Assembly: GCF_028551255.1 (NCBI RefSeq)
Contig: NZ_CP117030.1
Location: forward strand, 806,001 to 870,000
DNA length: 64,000 bases
Reading direction: 5' to 3'
Source of the DNA: Vibrio tubiashii
GTDB taxonomy: Bacteria > Pseudomonadota > Gammaproteobacteria > Enterobacterales > Vibrionaceae
This document shows positions 7,194-14,472 of this stretch, one piece after another. Within the stretch, counting starts at the first letter, position 1. Each line of letters begins with the position of its first letter. The notes below the pieces were generated by a model that worked only from the letters and a program-made list of their open reading frames with translations, ran no database searches and had not been told where the DNA came from. The position numbers and the translations under genes are program-made.

Positions 7194-8612
7194 TTACGCT
7201 TCCTTATTGCCAGAGAGATTGAAGATGTCGACTTGTTTAAGCTCTTGCGTCCGGTCGGGGATAGTAAAGTCATCGGGCTTATCCAGTCCTTGTCTTGGTG
7301 GGCAGGTCAGCATCTTGGTTGTGTCGCCTAACTTGACTTGGATGAGACACTCATCAAGCTCAAGGAACTCATAGCCATAGCCAATCAGGACAGGGGAGCT
7401 GACATAGTATTCACCATCATCTTTATCAATTCGAAAGCGGTAGTTGGTCAGAGTAATGTCTCCCTCAATTCGCTGTCGAACCACACTGGTTAAATACACC
7501 GAGCGAGCTTGATTGAAGATAGGAAAATGTCGATAAAAAGGATTTACAGCATCAATAGCAATTTGAGCACTATCTTGATAGCTATCATTGCCAGAACCCA
7601 AGCCATTACTACCTTGCGTAGTCGATGTGTTCGCATCCAGATTCTGGCTATCAATCGACGTATTGCTATCTGAATTGGACTCAGTAACTTGAGCAGTTTC
7701 CTGAGTTGGATTTTCAGTATCGCCATAAAATAAAGCATAAGCATCCCATACAAATTTAAACACCGCACCGATACCAATCAGCATGGCTAAGATGAACTTC
7801 GGTGACTTGAGCATTGTGGTGTCTGATTTAGACTCGTTAAACTTTCCTGTCCCAGTGGACTTATAGAGCGCAAACACATCAACCGGAATTTTCTTTGAGG
7901 TGGTGCTTGCCATGTCTTCGCGTGTACTTGGAGCCGTCTTGGTTGCCTTAGTGGAATGGTTGTAAATGCGCGGCTTACGTTTGCGAAACCACGTATCGGT
8001 TGAGCGATGGGAATACGCTTCCTGAGCACAACCCCGTAACCAAGTCGGTATCGATGTCCAATCAGGCGTAAGCATGACCACATCCCATTGATATTTACGA
8101 TGACGCATGAACGCCCCGTAAAAGTGGTCTGGATAGAGCAAACGTCCCTCATCATCAAGCTGTGTTTCGCCCGTATCGTCGATATCACTATCATCTAAAG
8201 TCGATTCATCAACCTTTGTCCAACGGCTATGAAACAGGTCAGCAAAGTCATCGGGCAGGTTTGGCAAGAAGTCCTCAAGAGGGCGCTTGTGCGTTTTCTC
8301 TTTCTTGAATCCGGCATCAGCGGTGAAGATATCCTGACACTCATCAATCACCACCAAAGCCCCAATAGGCATCCAGCTAAACCAGTTCTGCCACAGCTCA
8401 ATACCCGTTAACTTACGAGAAAAGACACGAATCAAACGCGCCCCTGGAGGAAACTTTTCACCCAGAATTTTCTCGATACTTTCAAGCTTTCGTAATCCCT
8501 CGATATTCGTAATCACTAAACGACCATTACGCAGAGCAGGAAGGATTTCAAACCACACTGCATAAGCGGATTTATACGCCCCATTGGAGCCATGACGAAA
8601 GTAAACAGCCAT
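7194..8612 (-). CDS. zot: Zot-like inovirus assembly ATPase (pI), prophage A
   Basis: A 472-residue morphogenesis protein, the inner-membrane motor for phage export (M13 pI family, called Zot in vibriophages). It has a Walker A variant GSNGAYKSAY at residues 8-17, Walker B VVIDECQ, then a single membrane helix (about 265-290, FILAMLIGIGAVF) and a periplasmic C-terminal part with a Cys pair region. The start at 8612 (MAVYFRHG) lies 2 bases after the upstream stop; a longer in-frame ORF to 8702 is an artefact overlapping the previous gene. The family also includes the V. cholerae zonula occludens toxin, but assembly is the sure role. Confidence 0.92.
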   Translation of the reverse strand: MAVYFRHGSNGAYKSAYAVWFEILPALRNGRLVITNIEGLRKLESIEKILGEKFPPGARLIRVFSRKLTGIELWQNWFSWMPIGALVVIDECQDIFTADAGFKKEKTHKRPLEDFLPNLPDDFADLFHSRWTKVDESTLDDSDIDDTGETQLDDEGRLLYPDHFYGAFMRHRKYQWDVVMLTPDWTSIPTWLRGCAQEAYSHRSTDTWFRKRKPRIYNHSTKATKTAPSTREDMASTTSKKIPVDVFALYKSTGTGKFNESKSDTTMLKSPKFILAMLIGIGAVFKFVWDAYALFYGDTENPTQETAQVTESNSDSNTSIDSQNLDANTSTTQGSNGLGSGNDSYQDSAQIAIDAVNPFYRHFPIFNQARSVYLTSVVRQRIEGDITLTNYRFRIDKDDGEYYVSSPVLIGYGYEFLELDECLIQVKLGDTTKMLTCPPRQGLDKPDDFTIPDRTQELKQVDIFNLSGNKEA

Positions 8613-8614
8613 GA

Positions 8615-8959
8615 TTACGACCCCATAATTCGAAGCACAAAAGCCGTAGCGAACGCATCGATAACAATACGTATCCCGTCGACAATCCCAATGGCATGAC
8701 AAATCGCCCGTAGGTCTGGTGAGATTTGGTTAAACGCAGCATTGAGCACCGTGTACACCTCGTAATTTTGGAGGAGCATAGTCGCAACCTTATAAGCCAT
8801 TTCCAGACCCCAGAGCTTAAACGTCAGATAGAACTTAGTGGCGAAGTACCAGAAGTAAGTCACGATGTTCATTAAGAACTCAGGAATACCCGTCACGAAG
8901 TGTTTAACGTCACTGCCCACACCTGAAAGAAACTCTAATACTTGATAGATGTAATCCAT
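8615..8959 (-). CDS. pVI-like minor coat protein (DUF2523), prophage A
   Basis: A 114-residue membrane protein with about three hydrophobic segments (near residues 25-50, 52-65 and 82-110). Its length and place between pIII and zot match the pVI position of filamentous phages. pVI-like proteins cap the virion end with pIII. The prophage B homologue at 15897 is the same length. Assignment rests on order and topology more than on motif. Confidence 0.75.
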   Translation of the reverse strand: MDYIYQVLEFLSGVGSDVKHFVTGIPEFLMNIVTYFWYFATKFYLTFKLWGLEMAYKVATMLLQNYEVYTVLNAAFNQISPDLRAICHAIGIVDGIRIVIDAFATAFVLRIMGS

Positions 8960-8967
8960 GATCCCCC

Positions 8968-10287
8968 CTATGAGTTGCGTCCAGAACTCAAGACGATGAA
9001 AGCCGCCATAAGTGTGGCGATAAAGATGATGACCCCTTTGATTAGGTCGAGATGTGGCGCGAGCGTATTTAGCAGGTTAAAACCAACTGAAATACGATGA
9101 CCATGATGGTCTAAATCGAACTGTGTGCCCTTGTAGCTGCCGCTACTAAAGTTCATGGTGCCCATCTTAAGCGGCGATTGAGCGAGCTTAGTTTCGATGT
9201 CTTTTTCGAGTTGGGTAATCTCCGTTTTTAAACCCTCAACCCCATCTTTGAAAGGTGTTTTAAATTCAGGTTTAGCAGGCTTGGTAAACTTCTTACCGCT
9301 ATCCTTAATCCCTTCCAACGTCTCACCAATCCAGTTAGACATCATTTCGTTTGAGCGCTGCAATCCAAAAATACGACCCGTTGTTAACCCTGTCATATCA
9401 CTGATTTCTGAGAGGTGTTTGTTGGTTGTGGTTAAATCTGTGCCACCATTACCGCCACCACCTGAGCCGCTACCGTTGCCACTCCCTATACATGGGGTTT
9501 CTGTACCATTGGTCGGGTCGATAATTTTTCCTGTTTTGGTACAGTCACTAAGAATCTTTATCCCATCAATCAACTCTTTGAGCGTTTTCTCAGTCCAAGG
9601 GGTTTGTTTTCGTGTTGACATGACCGCGGTGAGATTAGAGACGCTACTCGTTAACATGCTCAGAGTAGAGCCTGTTTGAACCATATCCCGATGGATTTGG
9701 TCATGTTGCTTTTGGTCTTGTGTTAAACCTGCATAAGCGACGTTTTCTAAACGCTCCCAACCACGTTGAATCTGATTATTAATGGCGTTATGACCACCTT
9801 TGATTTGAGCTCCTAACGTGCCAAAGCCCACAACGCTGATATTAGGAATGGATGTGTGATTGTTGTCTGGAATCGGCGGCGGTTTGGGTTCAGGGTCAGG
9901 GTCTGGAACAGACGGAACAGTGCCACCGGAAAAGTCAGGACCACTGCACGTTGCCCCTGTATATTTCCATTTGCCTGTACACCTTGTACCTACAATCGTT
10001 GAACCATTTTCACCAAGTCCAACACATGCCTGGCTACCTGCAACGGACATAGCACAGCGATTTTCTAAACCATCGCCAACACATGCAGCCTTAGGGTCTT
10101 GCCCCCAAATGTAAGCATCCCATGACATAGTACGCGTGCCTGACTGAGCACTCAGGTATTCACAGACATTGCGGCATGTTCCATCCGGTTTAAATCCGAA
10201 TTCACATTGTTGAGCATGGCTAGGAACAGAGAGCATCAGCGTCATTAACAGCAAAACGCCAAGCAGAAAATTGATAGCAAATCGCAT
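8968..10287 (-). CDS. pIII-like adsorption/attachment protein, prophage A
   Basis: A 439-residue precursor with signal peptide MRFAINFLLGVLLLMTLMLS...SHA. It has a Cys-rich N-terminal region (CEFGF, CRNVCEY, CVGDG), a Pro-rich linker (PDPDPEPKPPP), a Gly-rich spacer (GSGNGSGSGGGG) and a C-terminal membrane anchor (LIKGVIIFIATLMAAFIVLSS). This is the plan of filamentous phage pIII, which binds the host receptor and releases the virion. The N-terminal domain differs completely from prophage B's, while the C-terminal anchor region is conserved, so the two phages probably use different host receptors. Confidence 0.88.
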   Translation of the reverse strand: MRFAINFLLGVLLLMTLMLSVPSHAQQCEFGFKPDGTCRNVCEYLSAQSGTRTMSWDAYIWGQDPKAACVGDGLENRCAMSVAGSQACVGLGENGSTIVGTRCTGKWKYTGATCSGPDFSGGTVPSVPDPDPEPKPPPIPDNNHTSIPNISVVGFGTLGAQIKGGHNAINNQIQRGWERLENVAYAGLTQDQKQHDQIHRDMVQTGSTLSMLTSSVSNLTAVMSTRKQTPWTEKTLKELIDGIKILSDCTKTGKIIDPTNGTETPCIGSGNGSGSGGGGNGGTDLTTTNKHLSEISDMTGLTTGRIFGLQRSNEMMSNWIGETLEGIKDSGKKFTKPAKPEFKTPFKDGVEGLKTEITQLEKDIETKLAQSPLKMGTMNFSSGSYKGTQFDLDHHGHRISVGFNLLNTLAPHLDLIKGVIIFIATLMAAFIVLSSGRNS

Positions 10288-10304
10288 AAGTGCACCTATA
10301 AAAA

Positions 10305-10325
10305 AAGGGGCTGATTTAGCCCCTT
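10305..10325 (-). terminator. Terminator between coat genes and pIII (A)
   Basis: AAGGGGC-tgattta-GCCCCTT with a run of T on the minus strand. It overlaps the stop of the 26-residue coat gene. A terminator after the major coat gene, reducing minor coat expression, is standard in filamentous phages. Confidence 0.7.
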
Positions 10326-10404
10326 ATCCTGATATGACGCCCGTATAGACCCCGTAGCAAAACACCAGTCCCATCACGGACGCCATACCAACAGAGACCA
10401 CCAT
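10324..10404 (-). CDS. 26-residue hydrophobic minor coat-like peptide, prophage A
   Basis: ATG at 10404 overlaps the major coat stop (TAATG) and ends at 10324. The peptide is a single hydrophobic helix ending GVYTGVISG. Prophage B has a matching 26-residue peptide at 17691. Size and position match the pVII/pIX-like or ORF29-type proteins of vibriophages. Confidence 0.65.
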   Translation of the reverse strand: MVVSVGMASVMGLVFCYGVYTGVISG

Positions 10405-10637
10405 TACTTACGTCCTAGCCAAGAAACGACCATACCCAGACCGAAGCCCAGAGCCGCAAGACCGATGATGCCTGTTGTGGTCATCTCAACCAGTTTTTTA
10501 CCGCCTGTGATAGCTGCTGTGATTGCCGTTTCATTAGCGGTAGCGTCAGCCAGTGCAGAGCCAGACATAGTAAGAAGCACACCCATTTGAGCGTAACGAT
10601 TTTGAACAGTTTGTTTAGCAAAGTTGTAGAATTTCAT
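10404..10637 (-). CDS. Major coat protein precursor (pVIII-like), prophage A
   Basis: A 77-residue precursor. The signal peptide (MKFYNFAKQ ... MSGSALA, cleaved before DATANE) is followed by an acidic/neutral surface part, a membrane helix (TGIIGLAALGFGLGMVVSWL) and the C-terminal basic GRK that faces DNA. This is the classical pVIII layout. Prophage B's copy at 17771 is closely similar in the helix and differs at the exposed N-terminus. Confidence 0.9.
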   Translation of the reverse strand: MKFYNFAKQTVQNRYAQMGVLLTMSGSALADATANETAITAAITGGKKLVEMTTTGIIGLAALGFGLGMVVSWLGRK

Positions 10638-10647
10638 AGTGTTACCT

Positions 10648-10884
10648 TTATTTTTTACCTAGATATTTAATGACGCGACCCAGAACGTGACCACCTATGA
10701 AGGTCAGTAGTAAGTGACCTAAAAAGAATTCGTACAGCGCAGGGTCAAATTGAAAGAAGGACAAGCTAACTTGCCCATTTTCGACCAGTTGAGCCGCTTC
10801 CACCTTGGTTAGTAAAAGGTAATCGCACGTTCCATCAGTGGACTTTGCGAGTAAACCGTGAGTGATAGCGACACAAACAGACAC
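10648..10884 (-). CDS. Small membrane protein upstream of the major coat gene, prophage A
   Basis: A 78-residue protein. The N-terminal half is soluble with two Cys (MSVCVAI, TCDYLLL). A C-terminal membrane helix (LLLTFIGGHVLGRV) precedes IKYLGKK. The last ten residues are identical to the prophage B copy at 18010. In VGJ-like phages this position holds an 81-residue ORF, probably a minor coat or assembly protein. Exact function unknown. Confidence 0.7.
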   Translation of the reverse strand: MSVCVAITHGLLAKSTDGTCDYLLLTKVEAAQLVENGQVSLSFFQFDPALYEFFLGHLLLTFIGGHVLGRVIKYLGKK

Positions 10885-10887
10885 GGT

Positions 10888-11196
10888 TTAGCCTTTGACT
10901 GGCTTGATATCGACCACGATGTTTCGCGCAGGGTTCTGCGGGTCTGCATCCAAGTGCAGCTCACACATCATTGGGAATTGGTTTTCTAATTCTTTGAATG
11001 CCATCACCAGTGATGGATTTGGATTCATCGCGATTTGTTTCTTGTCCAGACCGACTGCCTGACATTCGCCTTTTTCAGACTTCCAACCTTCGTTAGTGGC
11101 TAGATAGTTCACTTGAGCGAAGTTATACGGACGGTCATCTTTTTTTGATAGACCTTGCGAGTGTTCACACCCGATGACGATTACGGTTAATGGCAT
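10888..11196 (-). CDS. Phage ssDNA-binding protein (DUF1293 type), prophage A
   Basis: A 102-residue protein expected to coat replicating single-stranded phage DNA before packaging (functional equivalent of M13 pV). It shows beta strands around PLTVIVIG, PYNFAQVNYLA and MCELHLDADP. It overlaps the end of rep by ten bases, so the two are coupled. The prophage B product differs at only a few residues, so this core block was exchanged or diverged recently. Confidence 0.8.
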   Translation of the reverse strand: MPLTVIVIGCEHSQGLSKKDDRPYNFAQVNYLATNEGWKSEKGECQAVGLDKKQIAMNPNPSLVMAFKELENQFPMMCELHLDADPQNPARNIVVDIKPVKG

Positions 11197-12443
11197 GGTA
11201 TTTCTCCAGTTTTTTCTAGATGTAAGTCCCGACCGACTGGAAAGTTAATCCGGTCGGGGATGTCGTTGAGTTCGAGTCCCTTAGTCAGGGTTTCGAGTAT
11301 CTGTTTATCGTCGTCGTACAGTTGGCGCATGGCGTTGACCAATTTGCCGTACTGAACACGAGCGTGTTTAACCGCGTTTTCAAACGAGGTCATAAATTTG
11401 ATTTTGGTGGTCGAGATAGCGATAGGCTCGACATCATCAATCAGAGAGGCAAGGGCAGGGTAAGAGCCTGCAAAGTACGGGTCAGGGTCGATTAACACCT
11501 CAAGAGGAATGACCCTGTAACGGTTGCCAATCTGAACTTCAAAACGGTTCCAGTTGGGATACTGTTCGCACTTCATCTGCGCGGCTTTATCGTAGGCGCG
11601 GAATACCTTGCCGTTCTCACGCGCACCAACATAAAAGGTATGACCTGCATCCGGTACAAAGCCGCATTTCTTGCGGTCTTGTGGTGACATACTTTGATAG
11701 CCACGAAATTCACCGGCACTAGGGGGCGTGCCACGAGTAATAAATTGACCATCAAGGTACTTATCTTTGATGTCTTCGATAGAAACGTTACCCTGTAAGT
11801 CATCAAGGGCAATATCCACACGCGTCAATTTGGCGCCAACCATTTGCTGTAGTGCTTTATAAAGCGCTTCCATGTTCACAGCCTCGCAGCCTTTACCGGA
11901 AAACGACACGTAATAACCGAAGTTCGCCGCACCCCAAGCGACTAATCCAGCTTGAGTGCCATTGCACAGCAGTTTTGCCGAGTATCGATAACCAGAAAAA
12001 CCACCGCGACGTTCAAGTGTCCATTCGTTTTGCTCGTAGCTGATTTCGTCTGCTAACACCTCTAGAAACGATTCGATTTCGCCATGACAAAGGGTGTCCA
12101 ACATATCGATGCCGATATTGCTAATAAGACGTTGATAACATTCATTAAAGGACACATCGGTATCAATGCGCACATCGGCATTGATGAGCTCCTTATCCAG
12201 AGCCGCAAAGTACAAATCCTTATTAGCAAAGTCTTCAGACTCAATACAGCCAAGCACTTGAGCAAGGTTTTCCCCAAAGTGAGCAATCTTGGTTTGTTCA
12301 CGTTGAGCAATCGCAACCACATTTTGAGATTCAAACTCATTGATTTGCTCTAAAGCAAAGCGTTGTTTCGCCATGTCTTTACAGCGCTCAAGCAGTAAAG
12401 GCGAACCGGAGAAGCTCACGTAGTCAATGACAGTCTTATTCAT
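11187..12443 (-). CDS. Phage replication initiator, prophage A
   Basis: A 418-residue Rep_trans-type replication initiation protein of the vibriophage rolling-circle class. Signature regions: AKLTRVDIALDDLQGN, then HTFYVGARENGKVFRAYDKAAQ, then RFEVQIGNRYRVIPL. It nicks the plus origin in the intergenic region. The start at 12443 (MNKTVIDYVSF) overlaps the stop of the preceding 74-residue gene (ATGAATAA); an open frame to 12509 lies over that gene. This copy is intact to its C-terminus, unlike the frameshifted copy in prophage B, so it may be the only full-length Rep in the array. Confidence 0.9.
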   Translation of the reverse strand: MNKTVIDYVSFSGSPLLLERCKDMAKQRFALEQINEFESQNVVAIAQREQTKIAHFGENLAQVLGCIESEDFANKDLYFAALDKELINADVRIDTDVSFNECYQRLISNIGIDMLDTLCHGEIESFLEVLADEISYEQNEWTLERRGGFSGYRYSAKLLCNGTQAGLVAWGAANFGYYVSFSGKGCEAVNMEALYKALQQMVGAKLTRVDIALDDLQGNVSIEDIKDKYLDGQFITRGTPPSAGEFRGYQSMSPQDRKKCGFVPDAGHTFYVGARENGKVFRAYDKAAQMKCEQYPNWNRFEVQIGNRYRVIPLEVLIDPDPYFAGSYPALASLIDDVEPIAISTTKIKFMTSFENAVKHARVQYGKLVNAMRQLYDDDKQILETLTKGLELNDIPDRINFPVGRDLHLEKTGEIPCH

Positions 12444-12660
12444 CGTGAAATACTCGGTCAAAAGCGCCATTGGCACGCAGTTCAGATTCGTTTTCGTGAG
12501 TAATTTCAATCAGTTCACGGTCGGACTCACACGCATAGAGGTACATTTCGTGTTTGGTTTTGAAGTATTCAGGCATGCCATCAATCGAACACCAGAAGCC
12601 ATCCGAGTGGTGTTCAAAGTACACAGGATTTTTGCGAGTGGGTTTCGAAGCGAAGCTCAT
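12436..12660 (-). CDS. Small early protein before rep, prophage A
   Basis: A 74-residue acidic protein. The N-terminal half is aromatic (NPVYFEHHSDGFWCSIDG) and the tail highly charged (ACESDRELIEITHENESE). ATG 12660 follows GGAG at six bases; a TTG at 12672 is not needed. It overlaps rep by eight bases and is about 90% identical to the prophage B copy at 19796. It is the first gene of the leftward operon in A. No family recognised; a role in replication control is plausible from position. Confidence 0.7.
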   Translation of the reverse strand: MSFASKPTRKNPVYFEHHSDGFWCSIDGMPEYFKTKHEMYLYACESDRELIEITHENESELRANGAFDRVFHDE

Positions 12661-12686
12661 GGAATTCTCCAAACGGGCTAATTGAA

Positions 12687-12747
12687 TTACGATTTTTCGT
12701 AAGTCTAATTACGGAAAATCGTAACTGCAAGATACGAAAATTCGTAA
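12687..12747. promoter_or_regulatory. Three operator palindromes in the divergent A promoter
   Basis: Three 16-bp dyads of form TTACGA-n4-TCGTAA lie at 12687-12702 (both arms perfect), 12709-12724 and 12732-12747, spaced 22-23 bases (two helical turns). A possible -10 (TAGAAT, 12757) and a strong AAAGGAGG ribosome site lead into the DUF3693 gene. Probably the binding site of that regulator. Prophage B has a different motif at the same place. Confidence 0.75.
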
Positions 12748-12783
12748 CTAATGAGCTAGAATCGAGTTAAAGGAGGAATTGCC

Positions 12784-13248
12784 ATGTACCAAAGTCAGTT
12801 ATTAGATGCCTATAAAAAGGCTCAAAACTACTTACAAGACAAACAAATAGCGCATGACCTGAATGTTAAGGCATCTAGGATTAGTGAAATGCGCAAAGGT
12901 CGTCGCTATATATCTGATGCAGAAGCAGTTTTTCTTGCTGAGAATGCAGGAATAGACCCAGAGCTTGCATTACTAGGTTGTCACGCTGACCGCAACGATA
13001 ATCCCGACATCAAAGCGATGTGGGAAAGCATTGCAAAAAAGTTTAACGGGCGCGGTTTACAAGGAATATCAATGGCTTGTGGTGGCTTGGTGATGTGGAT
13101 TGGCAGCCCTAGCGAAGCTATTGCTAAGTACGCATTATGCGACTTTATGTTGAATGAGGTTTCATATCAATTACATATAGAATCCTTTGATCATAAGGAT
13201 TTGTATGATGCATTATCGAAAAATGAGAAAGAATTACATTTTTCGTGA
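12784..13248 (+). CDS. DUF3693 phage regulator, hybrid of prophages A and B
   Basis: A 154-residue helix-turn-helix regulator (residues about 17-60: DKQIAHDLNVKASRISEMRKG, then AEAVFLAENAGIDPE), the likely repressor for the palindromes upstream. It starts behind AAAGGAGG. The first 119 codons come from prophage A. The frame then passes through the dif-like site (13127-13155) into the left end of prophage B, which supplies the last 35 residues. The B-derived tail overlaps the DUF3653 gene by 41 bases. This is the only uninterrupted copy of the operon in the array. VGJ phage also has a 154-codon ORF here, as I recall. Confidence 0.85.
   Translation: MYQSQLLDAYKKAQNYLQDKQIAHDLNVKASRISEMRKGRRYISDAEAVFLAENAGIDPELALLGCHADRNDNPDIKAMWESIAKKFNGRGLQGISMACGGLVMWIGSPSEAIAKYALCDFMLNEVSYQLHIESFDHKDLYDALSKNEKELHFS
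13127..13155 (+). other. Internal dif-like junction between prophages A and B
   Basis: XerC arm AGTACGCATTA, 7-base centre TGCGACT, XerD arm TTATGTTGAAT. It lies within the coding region of the DUF3693 gene. Left of it is the prophage A right end, right of it the prophage B left end. Confidence 0.85.
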
Positions 13249-13579
13249 ATTTGAGTGCGGCTTAAGTGTAGAAGAAGTCGCACAACTTTGTTTTAAAAGT
13301 GTGAGTACTGTCAAAAGTTGGGATAATGGCAGCCCTATCCCAAAAGAGTGCAAAAGGCTTATGAGAATGCACAAAAGACTAGAGCTATCTCATGCTGAAG
13401 AATGGAAAGGTTTCATGATGCATAGAAACTATCTAGAGCTTCCAACTGGGCAACACATTACCCCACAACAGCTTCTTGCAGGGATAGGGTTGCTTGAGAT
13501 TAATTCAGAATTGGAAGTGCTAACGTCGACTCGTCTGCTTAAACTAGCCAGAGCATTGAGCAAATTAAAAAGGATTTAA
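13208..13579 (+). CDS. DUF3653 phage regulator, prophage B
   Basis: A 123-residue homologue of the gene at 2325, with the same FREFECGLSVEEVAQLCFKS and SWDNGSPIPKECKRLM segments. AAGGA at 13195 gives good spacing to ATG 13208; ATG 13205 and TTG 13187 are alternatives, but 13208 gives the same length and the same 41-base overlap as in A. It is translated from the hybrid DUF3693 transcript, so here, unlike in A, it keeps a normal promoter. Likely a transcription regulator acting with DUF3693. Confidence 0.85.
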   Translation: MHYRKMRKNYIFREFECGLSVEEVAQLCFKSVSTVKSWDNGSPIPKECKRLMRMHKRLELSHAEEWKGFMMHRNYLELPTGQHITPQQLLAGIGLLEINSELEVLTSTRLLKLARALSKLKRI

Positions 13580-13633
13580 AACAATAATAGAATATACTAA
13601 TTAGTAACTTATCGACATCAATCGAGGTCAGTT

Positions 13634-13930
13634 TTGCTTATATTCGACATTCTGCTTTTACTAGTCCCTTTAGTAATTCTGTTTTCTTACAAAAGACTAA
13701 ATAATCGAAACGGCATTAGCATAATGCTGCATATCTACAAGTTATCATTTGCATTTGTTGTTTTGGAAATTGCATATTCATGGTCAGTTAATATCGGCAT
13801 AACGGAACCACTATTTGATGTTGGAGATTCATTAATCATCGGCAGTGAGATGATAAACACAGCCTTTAGCACTTTCCTCGTATTTTTCTATGTTACGGCT
13901 TTGACATATATAGAAATCACAAAAGAATAG
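13634..13930 (+). CDS. Membrane protein in the prophage B cargo slot
   Basis: A 98-residue protein with three membrane segments (residues 2-18, 30-50 and 70-92). It starts with TTG behind GAGGTC at five bases. The codon use is AT-rich. It occupies the same place (between DUF3653 and the conserved hairpin) where prophage A carries the RM system. Family not recognised; an immunity or exclusion role is possible but unproven. Confidence 0.55.
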   Translation: MLIFDILLLLVPLVILFSYKRLNNRNGISIMLHIYKLSFAFVVLEIAYSWSVNIGITEPLFDVGDSLIIGSEMINTAFSTFLVFFYVTALTYIEITKE

Positions 13931-13951
13931 TTTCGTAGGAGTTAGACTTTC

Positions 13952-13973
13952 ACCCCGTATTACTATACGGGGT
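13952..13973. terminator. Conserved prophage terminator hairpin (B copy)
   Basis: ACCCCGTA-ttacta-TACGGGGT, identical to 5987-6008, directly after the cargo gene and before the origin region. Confidence 0.75.
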
Positions 13974-14002
13974 CGACTCGCTGACGCTCAAACACTGGCG
14001 CA

Positions 14003-14162
14003 CTACGTTTGCAGAACGTAGAGAAAGGGGAATCAATCTCGACACTCGATTGATTTGCTTTGAGCAATAGGAACGCCCACACTGCTATGCTCGCTGCTCA
14101 GTCTTCGCGACTGCGCATAGCGTGTGTGGCTATTTATGTGGGTTGCAGGGGCGTTAAGCCCC
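14003..14162. other. Inovirus intergenic origin region (B copy)
   Basis: Four hairpins occur in order: CTACGTT/AACGTAG (14003-14021), AATCAATC/GATTGATT (14031-14055), the long CCACAC..GCTATGC stem (14077-14129) and GGGGC/GCCCC (14148-14162). The last two are shared with prophage A; the first two are not and are replaced in A by other sequence next to its secreted-protein gene. Together they probably hold the plus and minus origins and packaging signal. No gene lies in 13974-14263. Confidence 0.65.
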
Positions 14163-14263
14163 TTTGTTGTGACAGGTCTCTGCGAGGGATATTCTGGCAA
14201 GAAGGAGGGGTGTTTTTATCTCAAGCGTCAGCGAAGGCTGACCGCGCCAGTTGATAGAGCATT

Positions 14264-14470
14264 CTAATTTGAGTCGGTCGAGTGGCTTGGTGCTTCGTCA
14301 TCGCTTCGCAATTCCTTATCCCTGCGGGGCTTTAGCTTGCCGACTGCCTTAGACAACATCCAAGAAATCGAGTCATACATTGCCAAACCAACAAAAACAC
14401 CGATAAACACATAAAACAATATCGCTTGATTGAATGCCTCGATAAACACCATTAACTGTTCATTTGTCAT
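14264..14470 (-). CDS. Small membrane protein of prophage B
   Basis: A 68-residue protein with one or two membrane helices (residues 14-45), then KLKPRRDKELRSDDEAPSHS. The tail equals that of the A homologue (6771) while the front differs. It directly follows zot. Function unknown. Confidence 0.6.
   Translation of the reverse strand: MTNEQLMVFIEAFNQAILFYVFIGVFVGLAMYDSISWMLSKAVGKLKPRRDKELRSDDEAPSHSTDSN
14277..14332. repeat. 56-bp segment identical to 6778-6833
   Basis: Copy in prophage B of the segment shared with A. Conservation extends at lower identity into 14200-14255 (GAAGGAGGGG and ACCGCGCCAGTTGA). Confidence 0.7.
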
Positions 14471-14472
14471 AT

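Noticed and set aside
7544..8194. Minus-strand ORFs of 77 and 135 codons over zot
   Set aside because: Alternative frames within the zot coding region, with basic, low-complexity products and no ribosome sites.
9197..9679. Plus-strand 160-codon ORF opposite the prophage A pIII gene
   Set aside because: Antisense shadow of the Gly/Pro-rich pIII linker; no start signal and a Pro/Leu-rich artefact composition.
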